A stretch of DNA of 31,780 nucleotides from Saccoglossus kowalevskii (lineage: Eukaryota; Hemichordata; Enteropneusta; Harrimaniidae). Numbering within the stretch: the stretch's first letter is position 1; every line of letters starts with the position of its first letter. Shown here piece by piece: positions 1-10,224 of this stretch. A program made the position numbers and the translations under genes. The stretch spans positions 660,602 through 692,381 of the forward strand of contig NW_003116454.1 in assembly GCF_000003605.2 (NCBI RefSeq), written 5' to 3'. The notes beneath the pieces were generated by a model, which saw only the letters and a program-made list of their open reading frames with translations, was not told the DNA's origin and did not search any database.

Positions 1-318
1 CAGTCAATGCTCGCCACTGCTGATGAAGAATGACAGCGTTGGGGGCCAAAACCACTATCCTCCCACAACTAGATTAAATTTTAATTCTGTTGAAATACTG
101 TCAAAATGAAAATAGCAAAAATTAAGAAAAGAATAACACTAGTCACTGCACCATTTTTAGTCAGAATTAATGTTTAGCCTAACACAAAACTTACATTACG
201 TTTGGTAATATATTGGGTTTTGAAAATAACATAATTTGCTTTAACATTTTTACACATCCCCACCCGATGCCAATTTGAGTCCAATGACAGAAGACGCACG
301 TGGCGGACTATACTAAAC

Positions 319-574
319 TCAACATTCAACTACTAGTATGTTGTAATGTTGAATGATGAACCATGTGAATGGCTTTATACATATACGATACACTTTGTCA
401 TCAAAATGGTCCCTGATTAGAGCGTACAGAAAACAGAGTATCACGCAGCTTGTCAAGACGATCAACGATATGGCATTGTTTATATCATATATAAGCGCAA
501 CCACGAAATAAACGACGAACAATGCGAGGAGGAGAACCTTTGTAGCCAACCACAACGTTTGTATTTCGTGAACC
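319..574 (-). CDS. Membrane-spanning exon resembling SLC28 concentrative nucleoside transporter (partial gene)
   Basis: Read on the - strand, about 70 codons form two hydrophobic segments: one around LLLALFVVYFVVALIY and one around AISLIVLTSCVILCFLYAL. A short charged loop and the signature-like ending DDKVYRICIKPF follow. The spacing of hydrophobic helix, short polar turn, VLT-containing helix, basic loop and KPF is what I recall from the first membrane helices of SLC28 (CNT) Na+-coupled nucleoside transporters. These carry nucleosides across the plasma membrane. An in-frame stop lies just upstream, so the 5' border is probably the AG near 575 (TTAAG). I cannot fix the 3' donor; the frame closes at 319. 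The rest of the gene would lie off the left edge. It could be a pseudogene exon or another membrane protein. The family call rests on remembered pattern similarity only. Confidence 0.5.
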
Positions 575-576
575 AC

Positions 577-3440
577 TTAATAAGTGTGTTCTGGATTTTT
601 TCAGTTGCCTGAAAAAAAGAACAATGATGAATCTACATGCCACAACTGTTCCGTCAACGTCCGTCAACCGATTCGATCGGAGATTGATAACTTTATCTTT
701 TTGTTTTGGTAATGTATCTTCTAAAACTACTATTTGCTGTTATTACATTTTTAGATTTTCGCAGACTCATTATTCCATCGAACGAATATTGATATGTTTG
801 CGGCAAAGACAGTTTGTATTATACTCTTTATATTAGAGAACTAAAATTATTTTAAAATATTTAATTATTTGTATATAGAGAAAATGAAAGAAGGGCGCAA
901 TGTATGACAGTGCATTTAATTTGCTTTGTATTCAACTTGCTGCCAGACAATTAAAAATGTGAGTCTATAATGTCTTTACTGGCAAAATTTAAAACGTATA
1001 TCGCAATTCTAAATTATAGTGCATTTTGGGATAATTATGTCAGATTCCGGAAGCAAAGACACTTTTTGATGGACGAAGTTGTGTTTGATTCAGTCATACC
1101 TATCCCACAATACACTGTGATTTGCAATAGCGATATGGTCTATGGCAGCCAGTAAATCATCTTGGGTTGTGTTGTGATACAAATCGACTGTTATGCTAGA
1201 TATAAGTTTCGATCTAATTACACAGTTTGAATATTAAAAAAATCAAATTGAACTTGAACTGTAACATGACATAATAAACTTTTCTTGATGTGCTAAGTGT
1301 CAGTTTCTATTCTCATAATAATTTATATATTTATGTGCATAACACCAAATCTCACATACACAACGTATGTAAAAGTCCGTTTTTCATGAATTGACAATTC
1401 ACAAACTGACGAAGCCGGCGAAAATATTGCGTAAACATCGTCAAGGCTCTCCGCAATTTATGTAATATGATTGGCGAATCTACTGTCACTAGAGATCGTG
1501 TTGACATTGAAAATGATACTAGATCAGAGCTACGTGCGGAAATGCGCTCACTTGGGTTTATCGTCCATTGCCATACAATATTGGGCGATGCATGAGACTT
1601 GTTTTTATAAGGAATATAGTGAAACGTATTTTGGGACTTGCATTGATGTAATATATAGGGACACAGTCCCTTACTCAATTTCCGGTTTCAAGACGGGGTC
1701 GGACTGTAATGCGAGTTTCAATAACCGCCCTGCCAATACTGGTTTTGTATTAGGGTAGAGATGCAGTTTATTTGTGAATTTCAATCAAGATAGTTTTTTT
1801 CACTTTTATATTGATTTTTATCTAAAGAAAATTCTGTGAAAATTTGACTAATCAACTCTTATTGGAACACCGTTAAAATTGATGGTTATTTTCTGGTTTA
1901 AAAAAAACACTCACACGTGGTAATGTTTATGTCCAGTTGCCTAATTTGCATAAGTACGCAAATAACAGGACCTTTGATTGACAATATGCAAATCGAGATT
2001 GTACGGGTCATAGTTCATTCAATCAAGCACATGTGCAATTATTCTCAAATCAGTTCTTGCTCGCTTGCAAAGCAAACATTATATTTCCTCTGCGTTTTTC
2101 CTAATTTATATCATTACATTATGCGTGGTCTGAAAAGAAAGAGAGGTAGAAAGACGATTCAGATTCTTATTCGAAAAGTTCGAAAGATGGAAAACAGATG
2201 CTTATTGTGGGGCTACATTCTGGATTCGAACAAACTAAGTTGAAATGAGACCTCCATTTGTGACTCGATGATTCGCCTAATGTAGCTTACCGCACCTATA
2301 CCGAATGACAGAGAACTCGCTTCGACAGTTCTGTATTAAGAATGTCGAGATCCACAAATCTCAAGTACTCTCAGAATAACAGGAATACTAGTAGTACATA
2401 GTCCCTAGATGTACTCGCCTTGATTGTAATGTCAAAAATAGCATGCCGAAATGAATAATTATGAATATAATAGTGAATCGTCCAAATGAACATTAAATAC
2501 ATTGGCTTTTGGGGAGCTTAGTCCAAGCTAAGGGTCCTAAAAACGGGCCGTATTTAGCCTTTCTTAGTCCGTGCTAAGCGTTCACGCACCTTTTCTTAGC
2601 ATGGGCTAAGTTATCTGAATGAATACTAAAACATCAGAACATGAGGCATTTTTGTTACGTTGTACAATATATATATAAACTGAGTTTGTTATTGCTGACA
2701 TCTGTGAAACAAGTCACAAATACACATTGAAGGTATGTATGCCTCACTGTAATCGAATACAATAACAATTCTCTAAAGAAAATTAGCGACTCTACCAAAC
2801 AACAATACATGGCTATCTAAAATATACCAGAGACATTGATATCGTAGACTACGGTGTTAGACATACTAGTTCTATGTCATGGTAGTGGTTGTTGATCGAA
2901 ACTCATTTTTGTGGATACTTATGAAAATCATACATTGACTAATGGTGCTAATTTTCCATGTGTACATCACCAAGCGATGAGGTAAGTAGTGGGATTACCG
3001 TGACCCATAAATGAAATAACGTACAGTGTATTGAGAAACAAAATGCCCAATAATGCAACTCTTTTGAAATAGATACAATGGGTTGTCTAAATTATATTTT
3101 TCACAAAGCAGTAACTAGCTTCATTAAAGTCTATTGACATAAATTTCCTTGAAATGCAGTAACGTGTGTATAACTTCTATAACTTTTTGTGAGTTTTTTT
3201 TTTTACAGTACATGATAACGATAGAAATCATCAATATCGTTTTCATGAAAAAATAAAAATAAACTATACTCACATTCAGTCTGCGAAATTTAATTTCTAC
3301 AGAAAAAAAAACCCAGAAAAAATAGCAAATACCGCTACAGACGCACATACCATTGTTTGTTGCTTACTAGTATTTAAGATATTCATTTACTGGCTCGATA
3401 ATTACAAACTTGTTTTAAATAAAAAAAAATAGTTCGGCGA
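577..3440. other. Intergenic or intronic stretch without a supported gene
   Basis: No convincing coding exon was found here. A frame on the + strand at 1410-1592 has a protein-like composition, but I saw no splice borders or homology for it. The only structured DNA noticed is the set of CTTAG dyads at 2517-2610. Two consensus-like donors (GTATGT at 2733, GTAAGT at 2982) have no matching open exon. Composition is A+T-rich with short homopolymer runs. Confidence 0.5.
2517..2610. repeat. Three CTTAG-N6-CTAAG dyads, the last two forming a hairpin
   Basis: Three 16-bp imperfect palindromes share the form CTTAG-N6-CTAAG at 2517-2532, 2563-2578 and 2595-2610. The spacers are TCCAAG, TCCGTG and CATGGG. 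The third is inverted relative to the first two, so the second and third can pair as a long stem (14 of 16 positions) across a 16-nt loop. This may be a small foldback repeat or a binding-site cluster. Function is unknown. Confidence 0.5.
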
Positions 3441-3441
3441 G

Positions 3442-3459
3442 TTTTATTAATATTTATTT
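3442..3459 (-). terminator. Candidate poly(A) signals for the - strand terminal exon
   Basis: Two AATAAA hexamers on the - strand (TTTATT on +) lie about 60-70 bases past the TAA at 3517-3519, with a T-rich run following at 3418-3430. The arrangement fits a eukaryotic 3' end, but the region is A+T-rich and chance matches are common. Confidence 0.3.
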
Positions 3460-3516
3460 GCCATATAGTATCGACAAAATCACCAGAGGGAATCAAAATA
3501 AAACATTGTTTTAATT

Positions 3517-3661
3517 TGCATTTAGCGCAATCCGTTGATACAGCCATATAAATTTCTCAAGCAAGTAGATTGTATCACGGAGCTCCATGACTTCACTGAC
3601 ATCTTCTCGGTTTTCCCGACCACAGGCCGAACTTTCGCATTTGTCCAGTGTACTATCTGGA
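3517..3661 (-). CDS. Probable 3'-terminal coding exon of an unidentified - strand gene
   Basis: On the - strand a frame of about 48 codons reads from STLDKCESSACGRENRED through EVMELRDTIYLLEKF to IWLYQRIALNAN and stops with TAA. Composition (many E, D, R, K with a regular hydrophobic pattern) looks like a real C-terminal amphipathic helix. A pyrimidine-containing acceptor (CTATCCAG, with a second AG four bases later) precedes it near 3661-3665. Downstream on the same strand, AATAAA signals occur near 3444 and 3454, about 60-70 bases after the stop, followed by a T-rich stretch. These support a terminal exon. The open frame also continues upstream through the G/C-rich repeat at 3690-4008, so the splice border is uncertain. 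I do not recognise the protein. Confidence 0.35.
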
Positions 3662-3685
3662 TAGCCATTGGTTTCAAGGCTTCGT

Positions 3686-4070
3686 TTGCCCCCCCCCCCC
3701 CACTCAGGATCCATAGGGGGCCGCATGCGCGTTCCCATTTTCTCGGGAAAGGGGTACTTTTTGACGATCTGTCTCGGGAACATTTTCCCGAGAAAATCGT
3801 AGAAAAGGGGGTATTTTTTGCTTGTTTTCCCGAGATTCTCAAAATAGGGGGTGTATTTCAAAACACTTCCCGAGATATACAAAAAAGGGGGGTTTAAAAG
3901 GAGTTCTAGACTGAAAAGTTCCCTAGATAGGGGGTGAAATTCATCGGAAAAGCCCGTGAAAGGGGGGGGGTAAATTTTCTTCTTTTCCCTAGATAGGGGG
4001 GGGGTCAAAAAAATGAGGGAACAAGCATAGCCCCCCCTAAATATAGGGAGTGGGGGGCCGGGGTTTGGGA
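3686..4070. repeat. Degenerate G/C-skewed repeat block with TTCCCGAGA and G-run units
   Basis: The + strand alternates a TTCCCGAGA-type motif (or its complement TCTCGGGAA, later TTCCCTAGA) with runs of 4-10 G, at irregular 30-65 bp steps. Copies are near 3740, 3770, 3785, 3826, 3866, 3918 and 3985. A C run opens the block (3690-3701) and another C run lies at 4031-4037. The - strand is open throughout and encodes a loosely repeating peptide with elements such as KYTPYFENLGK and KYPLFYDFLGK. I read it as a diverged minisatellite or repeat-family member, not a proven gene. Confidence 0.5.
4046..4069 (+). other. Canonical intramolecular G-quadruplex motif
   Basis: Four G runs (3, 6, 4 and 3 G) are separated by loops of 3, 2 and 3 bases. 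This satisfies the G3+N1-7 rule on the + strand. It ends the G-rich repeat block and is about 690 bp upstream of the CRE promoter candidate. Confidence 0.65.
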
Positions 4071-4738
4071 GCTTCCGTTATGACCTGCTCCCGCCATAGG
4101 ACAATCTGCTCAAACCTATTAAAATATATAGACATTTGTCATATTTAGGTACTACAAAATCTCGACATGGTATATACTATTTCAGAAAACTATATTCTAG
4201 TAGGTATCTGAAATACAAGCAATATTCTGTACTCTACGAGAACGCCACCAACGGCAAACCTGGTCGATGCTTTAAAGGACTAATTCACTTGCCCTCTACA
4301 GAATAAATTATCATGAGTGCTTCAACGGATCAATTGGATATTCAAGGCCGTAGGAAGAAACAAATATGACCATGTCTGCTAGGGGGACGTGCAGAAGTGG
4401 GCCGGCCATAGCCGGTAAGGCCGGTACGGTCCCTACGACCTTGATATTTGGCATGTAGCATACATGACGATAGCTTCAGTTTCAACTGTCAGCCTTTAAA
4501 CGTTGACCCCTTCTCATTTCAAATAAAAGCGAGACCAGGATACTACTTGTATCGTGTTTTTAGGAAAAGAAAATAAAAAACATTTTTTTTTTGTTTCTTC
4601 TGTGAGTGATGTTTCATAAAATTGCCGAAATATCAAAAATACGAGAAGAAAGAATGACCGAGAATGAAAAAGAATGTAAGTAGTATTGAAAAGCGACACC
4701 AAGCGATAACTGGAGTCATGCCTTTTGTTTTACTAGTA

Positions 4739-4750
4739 TGTGACGTCACA
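4739..4750. promoter_or_regulatory. Perfect CRE palindrome (TGTGACGTCACA), promoter candidate
   Basis: A 12-bp perfect palindrome contains the full CREB/ATF site TGACGTCA. It stands a short distance upstream of the putative first exon that ends at 4904, in a local patch richer in G+C and CpG than its surroundings (CCGCGGCG at about 4770). That placement is typical of a TATA-less animal promoter. No TATA box was seen. Promoter identity is inferred. Confidence 0.45.
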
Positions 4751-4759
4751 CATTGATTT

Positions 4760-4904
4760 GAATTCAACCGCGGCGTGCAGTGGTTTGTTGAGAGGCCGAC
4801 TGAAGTTGTTGTTGTGATCTGCGTTTAGCTCGGCAAAAAAATCAGCCAAGTACAGTCGACTATTGGATTTTAAGAGCCTCGGGATCTGTATTGATGTCGT
4901 AAGG
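4760..4904 (+). other. Candidate 5' untranslated exon 1 of the coiled-coil gene
   Basis: The stretch downstream of the CRE ends in a strong donor, AAGG|GTAAGTAT, at 4905. The frame that would join exon 2 has a TGA at 4815-4817 and no ATG after it, so this exon would be non-coding with translation starting in exon 2. It carries a minimal upstream ORF (ATG-TCG-TAA at 4894-4902) ten bases before the donor. The start at 4760 is a guess. Assignment to the coiled-coil gene rests only on strand, order and phase. It could instead belong to another transcript. Confidence 0.35.
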
Positions 4905-6951
4905 GTAAGTATAGCTTACGGTGTTGTTCTTGTTTGGGAAGAATACAGAAAATCAGAAAATTTCTGTCGGAGTGAGTTGGCTTTCGTTCCTGTCTGCGTA
5001 AAAATCCATTATGCTTGCAATCACTCGATGCGGGCCTCTTTCCCAAGAATGGATTGTACTGTGTCGGACGATGTGAATTGGTTTGTTTTCGTGTCTAGTG
5101 TTCGAGGTCGGATAGAGGATACCACAGTTTCAGTTTATAATTCATAATTCCAATTCCTTCCTTTGACTACGTCGTTCTTTATGGTCAAAATCGTCAATAA
5201 CGCTACAAATGTATCCAAAGCTGGCAACAATCTCTTGGATTTAAAATTTATGTTTTGTTTTTTAAATACGTTTATTTGTATTCGATATATTGAAGGTTCC
5301 GCAATCCAGTGGAAAAAAATGCTTGTTTTTAAACTCTTGGTAAAAAACAAACAAACCGCTTTTTCTTCTGTTTTGTATTACTAGATGTACTGGTAAACTT
5401 GTTTCTTGGTGTGTACACTGTGGAAAAAACTGGCCCTTAAAATTAATTCATTTTACTTCCACCACAGGTACAGCATATCACTCTTGACTGGGACAGGAAT
5501 ATTCCTCATAATTCACTGGGGAGATGAGATTGATCGGTTTTAAAATTTTTATTGTGAACTTTACCATACTAGCTCCACCATGAGTTGACCCAAAATTTGA
5601 CTTGTGTCCTAATGTTGCTCTCTAATCAACCATTCAAATACCTTAATTGGATATATCTTGAATCCGGGTTTTGTCACGTTCAACGGTCAATGTTAAAACA
5701 TCAAATTAGTCGCTATTATTATCGTCACATATTCTCATACAACTGTATTTGACACTGCTGGGAAGATTGTAACCATCTTTGACAACCTGTCTAGTTCACT
5801 TCATTCAGCCTACAAAAGACTTTAAAAGTATATCAAATACGCCGGCCACCTAAAGAATACCCCTACCATAGAATGTTGAAAAGGTATTTTGTTTGTTGAC
5901 AACTGGCATTCAATAGACAAATGTGACCCTGTGCAAAAGTGGTAAGGTACGGATAGTAGTTTATGTGATTAGATGTGGCCATATACTTGACTTCACACTA
6001 CTACTAAATTTTGTATCTATAAGCTTGGACTGTCTAGCAGTTCATGGCCTATGCACAAAGTAATTCAATTCTCTGTATTGCAGAGTGTTTGCATATGTTA
6101 ATACTTGGTTAAGGAACATGGTGTAGTAGTGCACTACAAGTTTCACCTAAGATCACTGGAAGAACAATCTGGAAACTATTGCACTGTCTTTTTCTGTCCT
6201 TTGCCTAGGGTTTTTTTTCCTTTGTCTAGATTTTTTTTTTCACAATTAAAGTCGACAATTTGTTTATGTGACAGGATAGTGTAGAACAAAACATGCCTGA
6301 AGATCCCCTCCCCAATATTGGTTGAAGTATAACCACCACTCCCTCTCTCTTATGCTCTGTATGTACCGGTATATTAACATGTACTCCTCTTTGACAGATT
6401 TGTTGATATCTCAGAATGTGTAGTACAATGATCAATATCAAACAGTTGTTTAATCCTATATTCAGAACACATAAAATATATGCATTTATAAATGTATGTC
6501 AAGGTACATGTGTATTGCACGTGTCGACTTTTTCTATTGTTATAATTTACTAGTTGTTATCCTCCCATGGTATTGTTTTGGATAAAAGCCTCTCATTCTG
6601 TTTATCAGTAATGAGCATTTAAATCATGAATCATTGTACCTTTAAAAAAACAAGTACACACATGAAAATGCTTAGTGAAATATCACCAACATAATTATAA
6701 CTTAGTTCTAACAGGAAAAGTTAATTGCACTAACAAAACAGAACAGCAAATAAAATAACACTTGCATAAAGTAGAACTACGGTACAAAAAAAAAATATGC
6801 AGGTATATCACAAAGTAAAATACTCAGATCAAATGTTTGAAAATAATTAAGTTCCCCTTGAAAATGTTAAATGAAATTAAATCAGGGAACAGGTTTATTA
6901 CTGCTGTACATGTACTAGGAAATTCACATGCCACACTTTTTTTTTCTTCTA

Positions 6952-7135
6952 CTGTAAAATACTTTATTTTAGCTGGAATTAATTCTCACTGAAAAGACTT
7001 TTTGGGTGTTTTGTATGGAATTTATTTTGACTGATTTCTGATAAGTTGAATGTAAAGTATAGAAAAATATGGATATTCACTGCATTTTATTTTAATTTTT
7101 AGCGAAAATAAATTCCAAGCGAAAATATTTTGCAC
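6952..7135. mobile_element. TA-flanked MITE, family A copy 1 (decayed right end)
   Basis: It begins CTGTAAAATACTTTATTTT after a TA (6950-6951) and ends ATTTTGCAC before a TA (7136-7137). The right arm is an imperfect inverted copy of the left (AATTCCAAGCGAAAATA versus TATTTTAGCTGGAATT). It closely matches the copy at 31474-31682, including the middle TTTTGTATGGAATTTATTTT. TA flanks and CTGT..ACAG-like ends suggest mobilisation by a Tc1/mariner or pogo-type transposase. No coding capacity is visible. Confidence 0.75.
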
Positions 7136-7139
7136 TATA

Positions 7140-7275
7140 TTGTATTTGCTCTATTACAAGTGCATCTCTAACAGAAGCGCATATAAGCAAAAAATCTTTG
7201 AAATACTACTTACTTTCACCATAGAAAATTCTGTAATTTACGTAAGCACATGCACTACTAATAGAGCAAATACAG
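7140..7275. mobile_element. TA-flanked MITE, family B, 136 bp
   Basis: It starts TTGTATTTGCTCTATTA and ends TAATAGAGCAAATACAG, giving inverted termini of about 27 bp that continue into AGTGCAT/ATGCACT. TA lies on both sides (7138-7139 and 7276-7277). It begins only two bases beyond the TA that follows the preceding MITE, so it inserted at or beside that element's target site. It is too short to encode anything. Confidence 0.75.
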
Positions 7276-9093
7276 TAACTGGTTTTAGGATTCTGAATGA
7301 CCAACAGAAAACGAAGTAGTGTTAACTTGTGTATTAAAAATAATAAAAGGTTGTTAAATCAAATTAAAACTTTATTATTTAGAAAACTCAGGATATTATC
7401 AAAATGCTGTGTAGTCTATAATAGCAAAAATAACACCTGGACACACCTCAAAGTGTGTGACAATTCATAAAGTTAAAATTAGTTGAACTATGTTAGTCGC
7501 TAGCACACCTGGCAACAAGATTGTGACAATTCCAATGTGCTATTGTATACAGTACTTCTAGTCATGGTCTGATTATGTGAGTTATAATAGTAGGGGGCCT
7601 ATCTGCCATCATGACATAAATGGACACAGAAATCTACAATGGGTTTATGCTGCAGAACAAGGGTATTCAAATGCATAATGTCTCTCTATTGTCAAAACAT
7701 TTTCTTTCACACACATGTTGTACTCAGCTGTACTCTGTTATTATTGGGGAGTAGAAATATGTGAAGCTGAAAAATAATCGTGCTTCTGCAGTTGTGTGGT
7801 TTGGTTCATGAGACAGGAAGAATTAGTTTTTTTTTCAAACAGTTTTATTGTTATAAATTACATCATAGTCCCTGTATATTGTAGGGTCTATGATTACATT
7901 CACTCAGACAGAACCATTGGAGTTAGCACAGAATTTTTTATTTGTTTTTTATTGTTTTGCAATTTGATACTTACTAGCTATCGGAACTACTGGTAAACTT
8001 GTTTACTAGTATTTGCCTAGACCTAAATATAAGAATACAAGATACAGTACGAAGGAATCGTTTGAGGCACTAAATTTTGTAGTAATAAAAGTTTCATGGC
8101 AGTATCTTTACAACAGAAAATCACAGCAACTTTTGTGAAATTTTATATTAAGGAATGCATTAACATTTCCAAAAACAATTCAAAAAAATTTATATCGACA
8201 AAAATAAAGCTAATTATAAAATTGCACTCTGAAATGATACGTTAATTTGTCGAGTGGACCACCATAATTATTCTTTTAGTGGTGCATGTCAAAATAAATG
8301 ATACTTTAATAATCCAGCATATAATATAATTTTTAGCTCTTGTGAACTTTTATTGAAGATGCACTTAAAAAAAGTTCTCTGTCAGTATGTGATATATTGG
8401 ATGATACACATGTACAAGAATTTCCCATAATTCACTCATATTGATATCCAATGTACCTGTATGTCACAATAGTGTTGAAACCTCAATAAATCTGAACATG
8501 CCATTTTAAATACATGTACACTTTAATAAGCTGCAGCAGTGTTATCTCTCACTTTCATCAGTTTCCAACGGTAACAACAAAAATGTCACTGAATTTTATA
8601 CTTATCTCTTGATTCACTAATGAATATTATAATATCTGGTATGACAGTGCTTTAGGGCACATTTCTAGCCCCAAGGTGTAAAATCATTGGAGCAAATACA
8701 AACTTCCACTGACTACCTTAGTGACCATTGTTAACGTTTCCATAGTAACACAAAACAGGAAGAAACTTCAATAGTTTGTCTGCTTGTATACTCTATGGCT
8801 AAATGGCTGGATATTGAATTATACTCATTAAACATATAGTGGTATATCGCTGGGGTTGATTTAATAATTCAACTTGGTGTGGTTAAGGTGAGGAGGGTTT
8901 TCTTTCTTTATATTCCTTACGAACATATCTTCTACATGCTGTTGTAATTCCAGTCGGTGGGAGAGCAGGTTGTCTGATCATGGTGCATTAGGCATAAATC
9001 TAAAAATTGATATTGTATAATGTCTTGTTTAGCCTTTTGCGTGCCATCATTTTTCCAGTCCAGATTTTGCCTGCTTTTATGTATCTTTTTATT

Positions 9094-9392
9094 AGCTCTG
9101 CTGTCGACAAAGTCGACACAGCGGAGCTGTTCATATTACTGATTGTCCTTCGTCGTTGGCGTCAACTTTACAATTTCAACTTCTTCTTCGAAACCGCAAG
9201 TCAGAATGTTTTCAAATTTGATATGCAAGTACCTTGGATGGTTCTTTCTCAGATTTGTCAATTTCATGTCAAAATCTCCAATTCTCTAATTTTAGTGAAT
9301 ATTTTTGGTAAAAAATGATATTTTCGACTTCTTGTAAAAAAAAGGCAAGTCCGATTGCTTTGATATTACATATATAGGTACTACATGATTAA
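9094..9392 (+). mobile_element. Hairpin-headed repeat element, copy 1 (truncated)
   Basis: It opens with a near-perfect hairpin (9094-9128): AGCTCTGCTGTCGAC, three-base loop, then GTCGACACAGCGGAGCT. A segment similar to the copy at 13466 follows, including ATGATATTTTCGACTTCTTG and TATTACATATATAGGTACTA. Only one of the internal about 160-bp units is present, and no 3' terminal hairpin was found. The unit encodes, in the same frame as copy 2, a peptide with LSQIC and ILVNIF motifs. Confidence 0.65.
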
Positions 9393-10224
9393 AAGTTGAT
9401 TTTGACTACCGGTATATGCTACTATATTGAAATTGAAAGAAGTCAAAATTGTCAGAATGGACAGAATTTCATGGATTATGTACTCTATATCACTGTCTGA
9501 TGTAATATCAACTACTTTCCAAATATGCTTGCCCAAGAAGGTGAATAAATTTGGCAATGTCATGAAAAGAAAAGAATACTATTTCTGGCAATATTAAGGT
9601 TGCAAAGACTTTTAAGGATGCTGTACACGTTTTTGGTATTGATTTTTTAAACTGATATTTTCAAATAAAATATTTACTGAACCACAGAAAGCTATATGGA
9701 AAGCCTATTTCACACTGGATATCGACAAGATCGTGTGTGTATAGTCACGTGATCTCACACAGAAAGCCATTTTCGGTAAAAAAAATAATTGAACCAATGA
9801 ATAAACAAATTTAGTTAAAACATTGGCAACAAAACAGTTTTTCAGATGACGCTCGCCACCATTCCGCGTTGATTGAGATATATATCTACATGATAGTTGG
9901 AGAAGAAAATAATAATTTAGCTATCTTGAAAAAAACAATGTGATCTGTTTCTTTTCGGTATTCAGAAATTAGAACGTAATTTCGAAACAGATAGAAAAAT
10001 AGAAAAATCCCAGCGCCGCTTGAAAGGGAACATATCGAAGAGTGTCTGTGCGAAAAATTAGTATAAATGCGTTCACTAGAACTCAAGATCAAAGGCCTGC
10101 AGTTGCCGTGATTCGTTGTTTTGTTTATTTGAGAAAACGACAAAAACAACTTAGCATCAACGTATCGTCGGCTAACTCCAATTGTCCTATGATTCAAAAC
10201 AAACTCATAACGACTAGTCATGGT

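Noticed and set aside
1-60. - strand peptide VLAPNAVILHQQWRALT at the left edge, resembling either a helicase-like motif or the next SLC28 exon
   Set aside because: Too short, cut by the window border, and neither reading has enough matching residues.
1410-1592. + strand frame of about 60 codons with protein-like composition
   Set aside because: No convincing splice borders or start, overlapping frames on both strands are equally open, and no family recognised.
2665-2732. TATATATAAA followed by a GTATGT donor 55 bases later, looking like a TATA promoter and first exon
   Set aside because: TATA-like words and GT donors are frequent in this A+T-rich sequence; no downstream exon fits.
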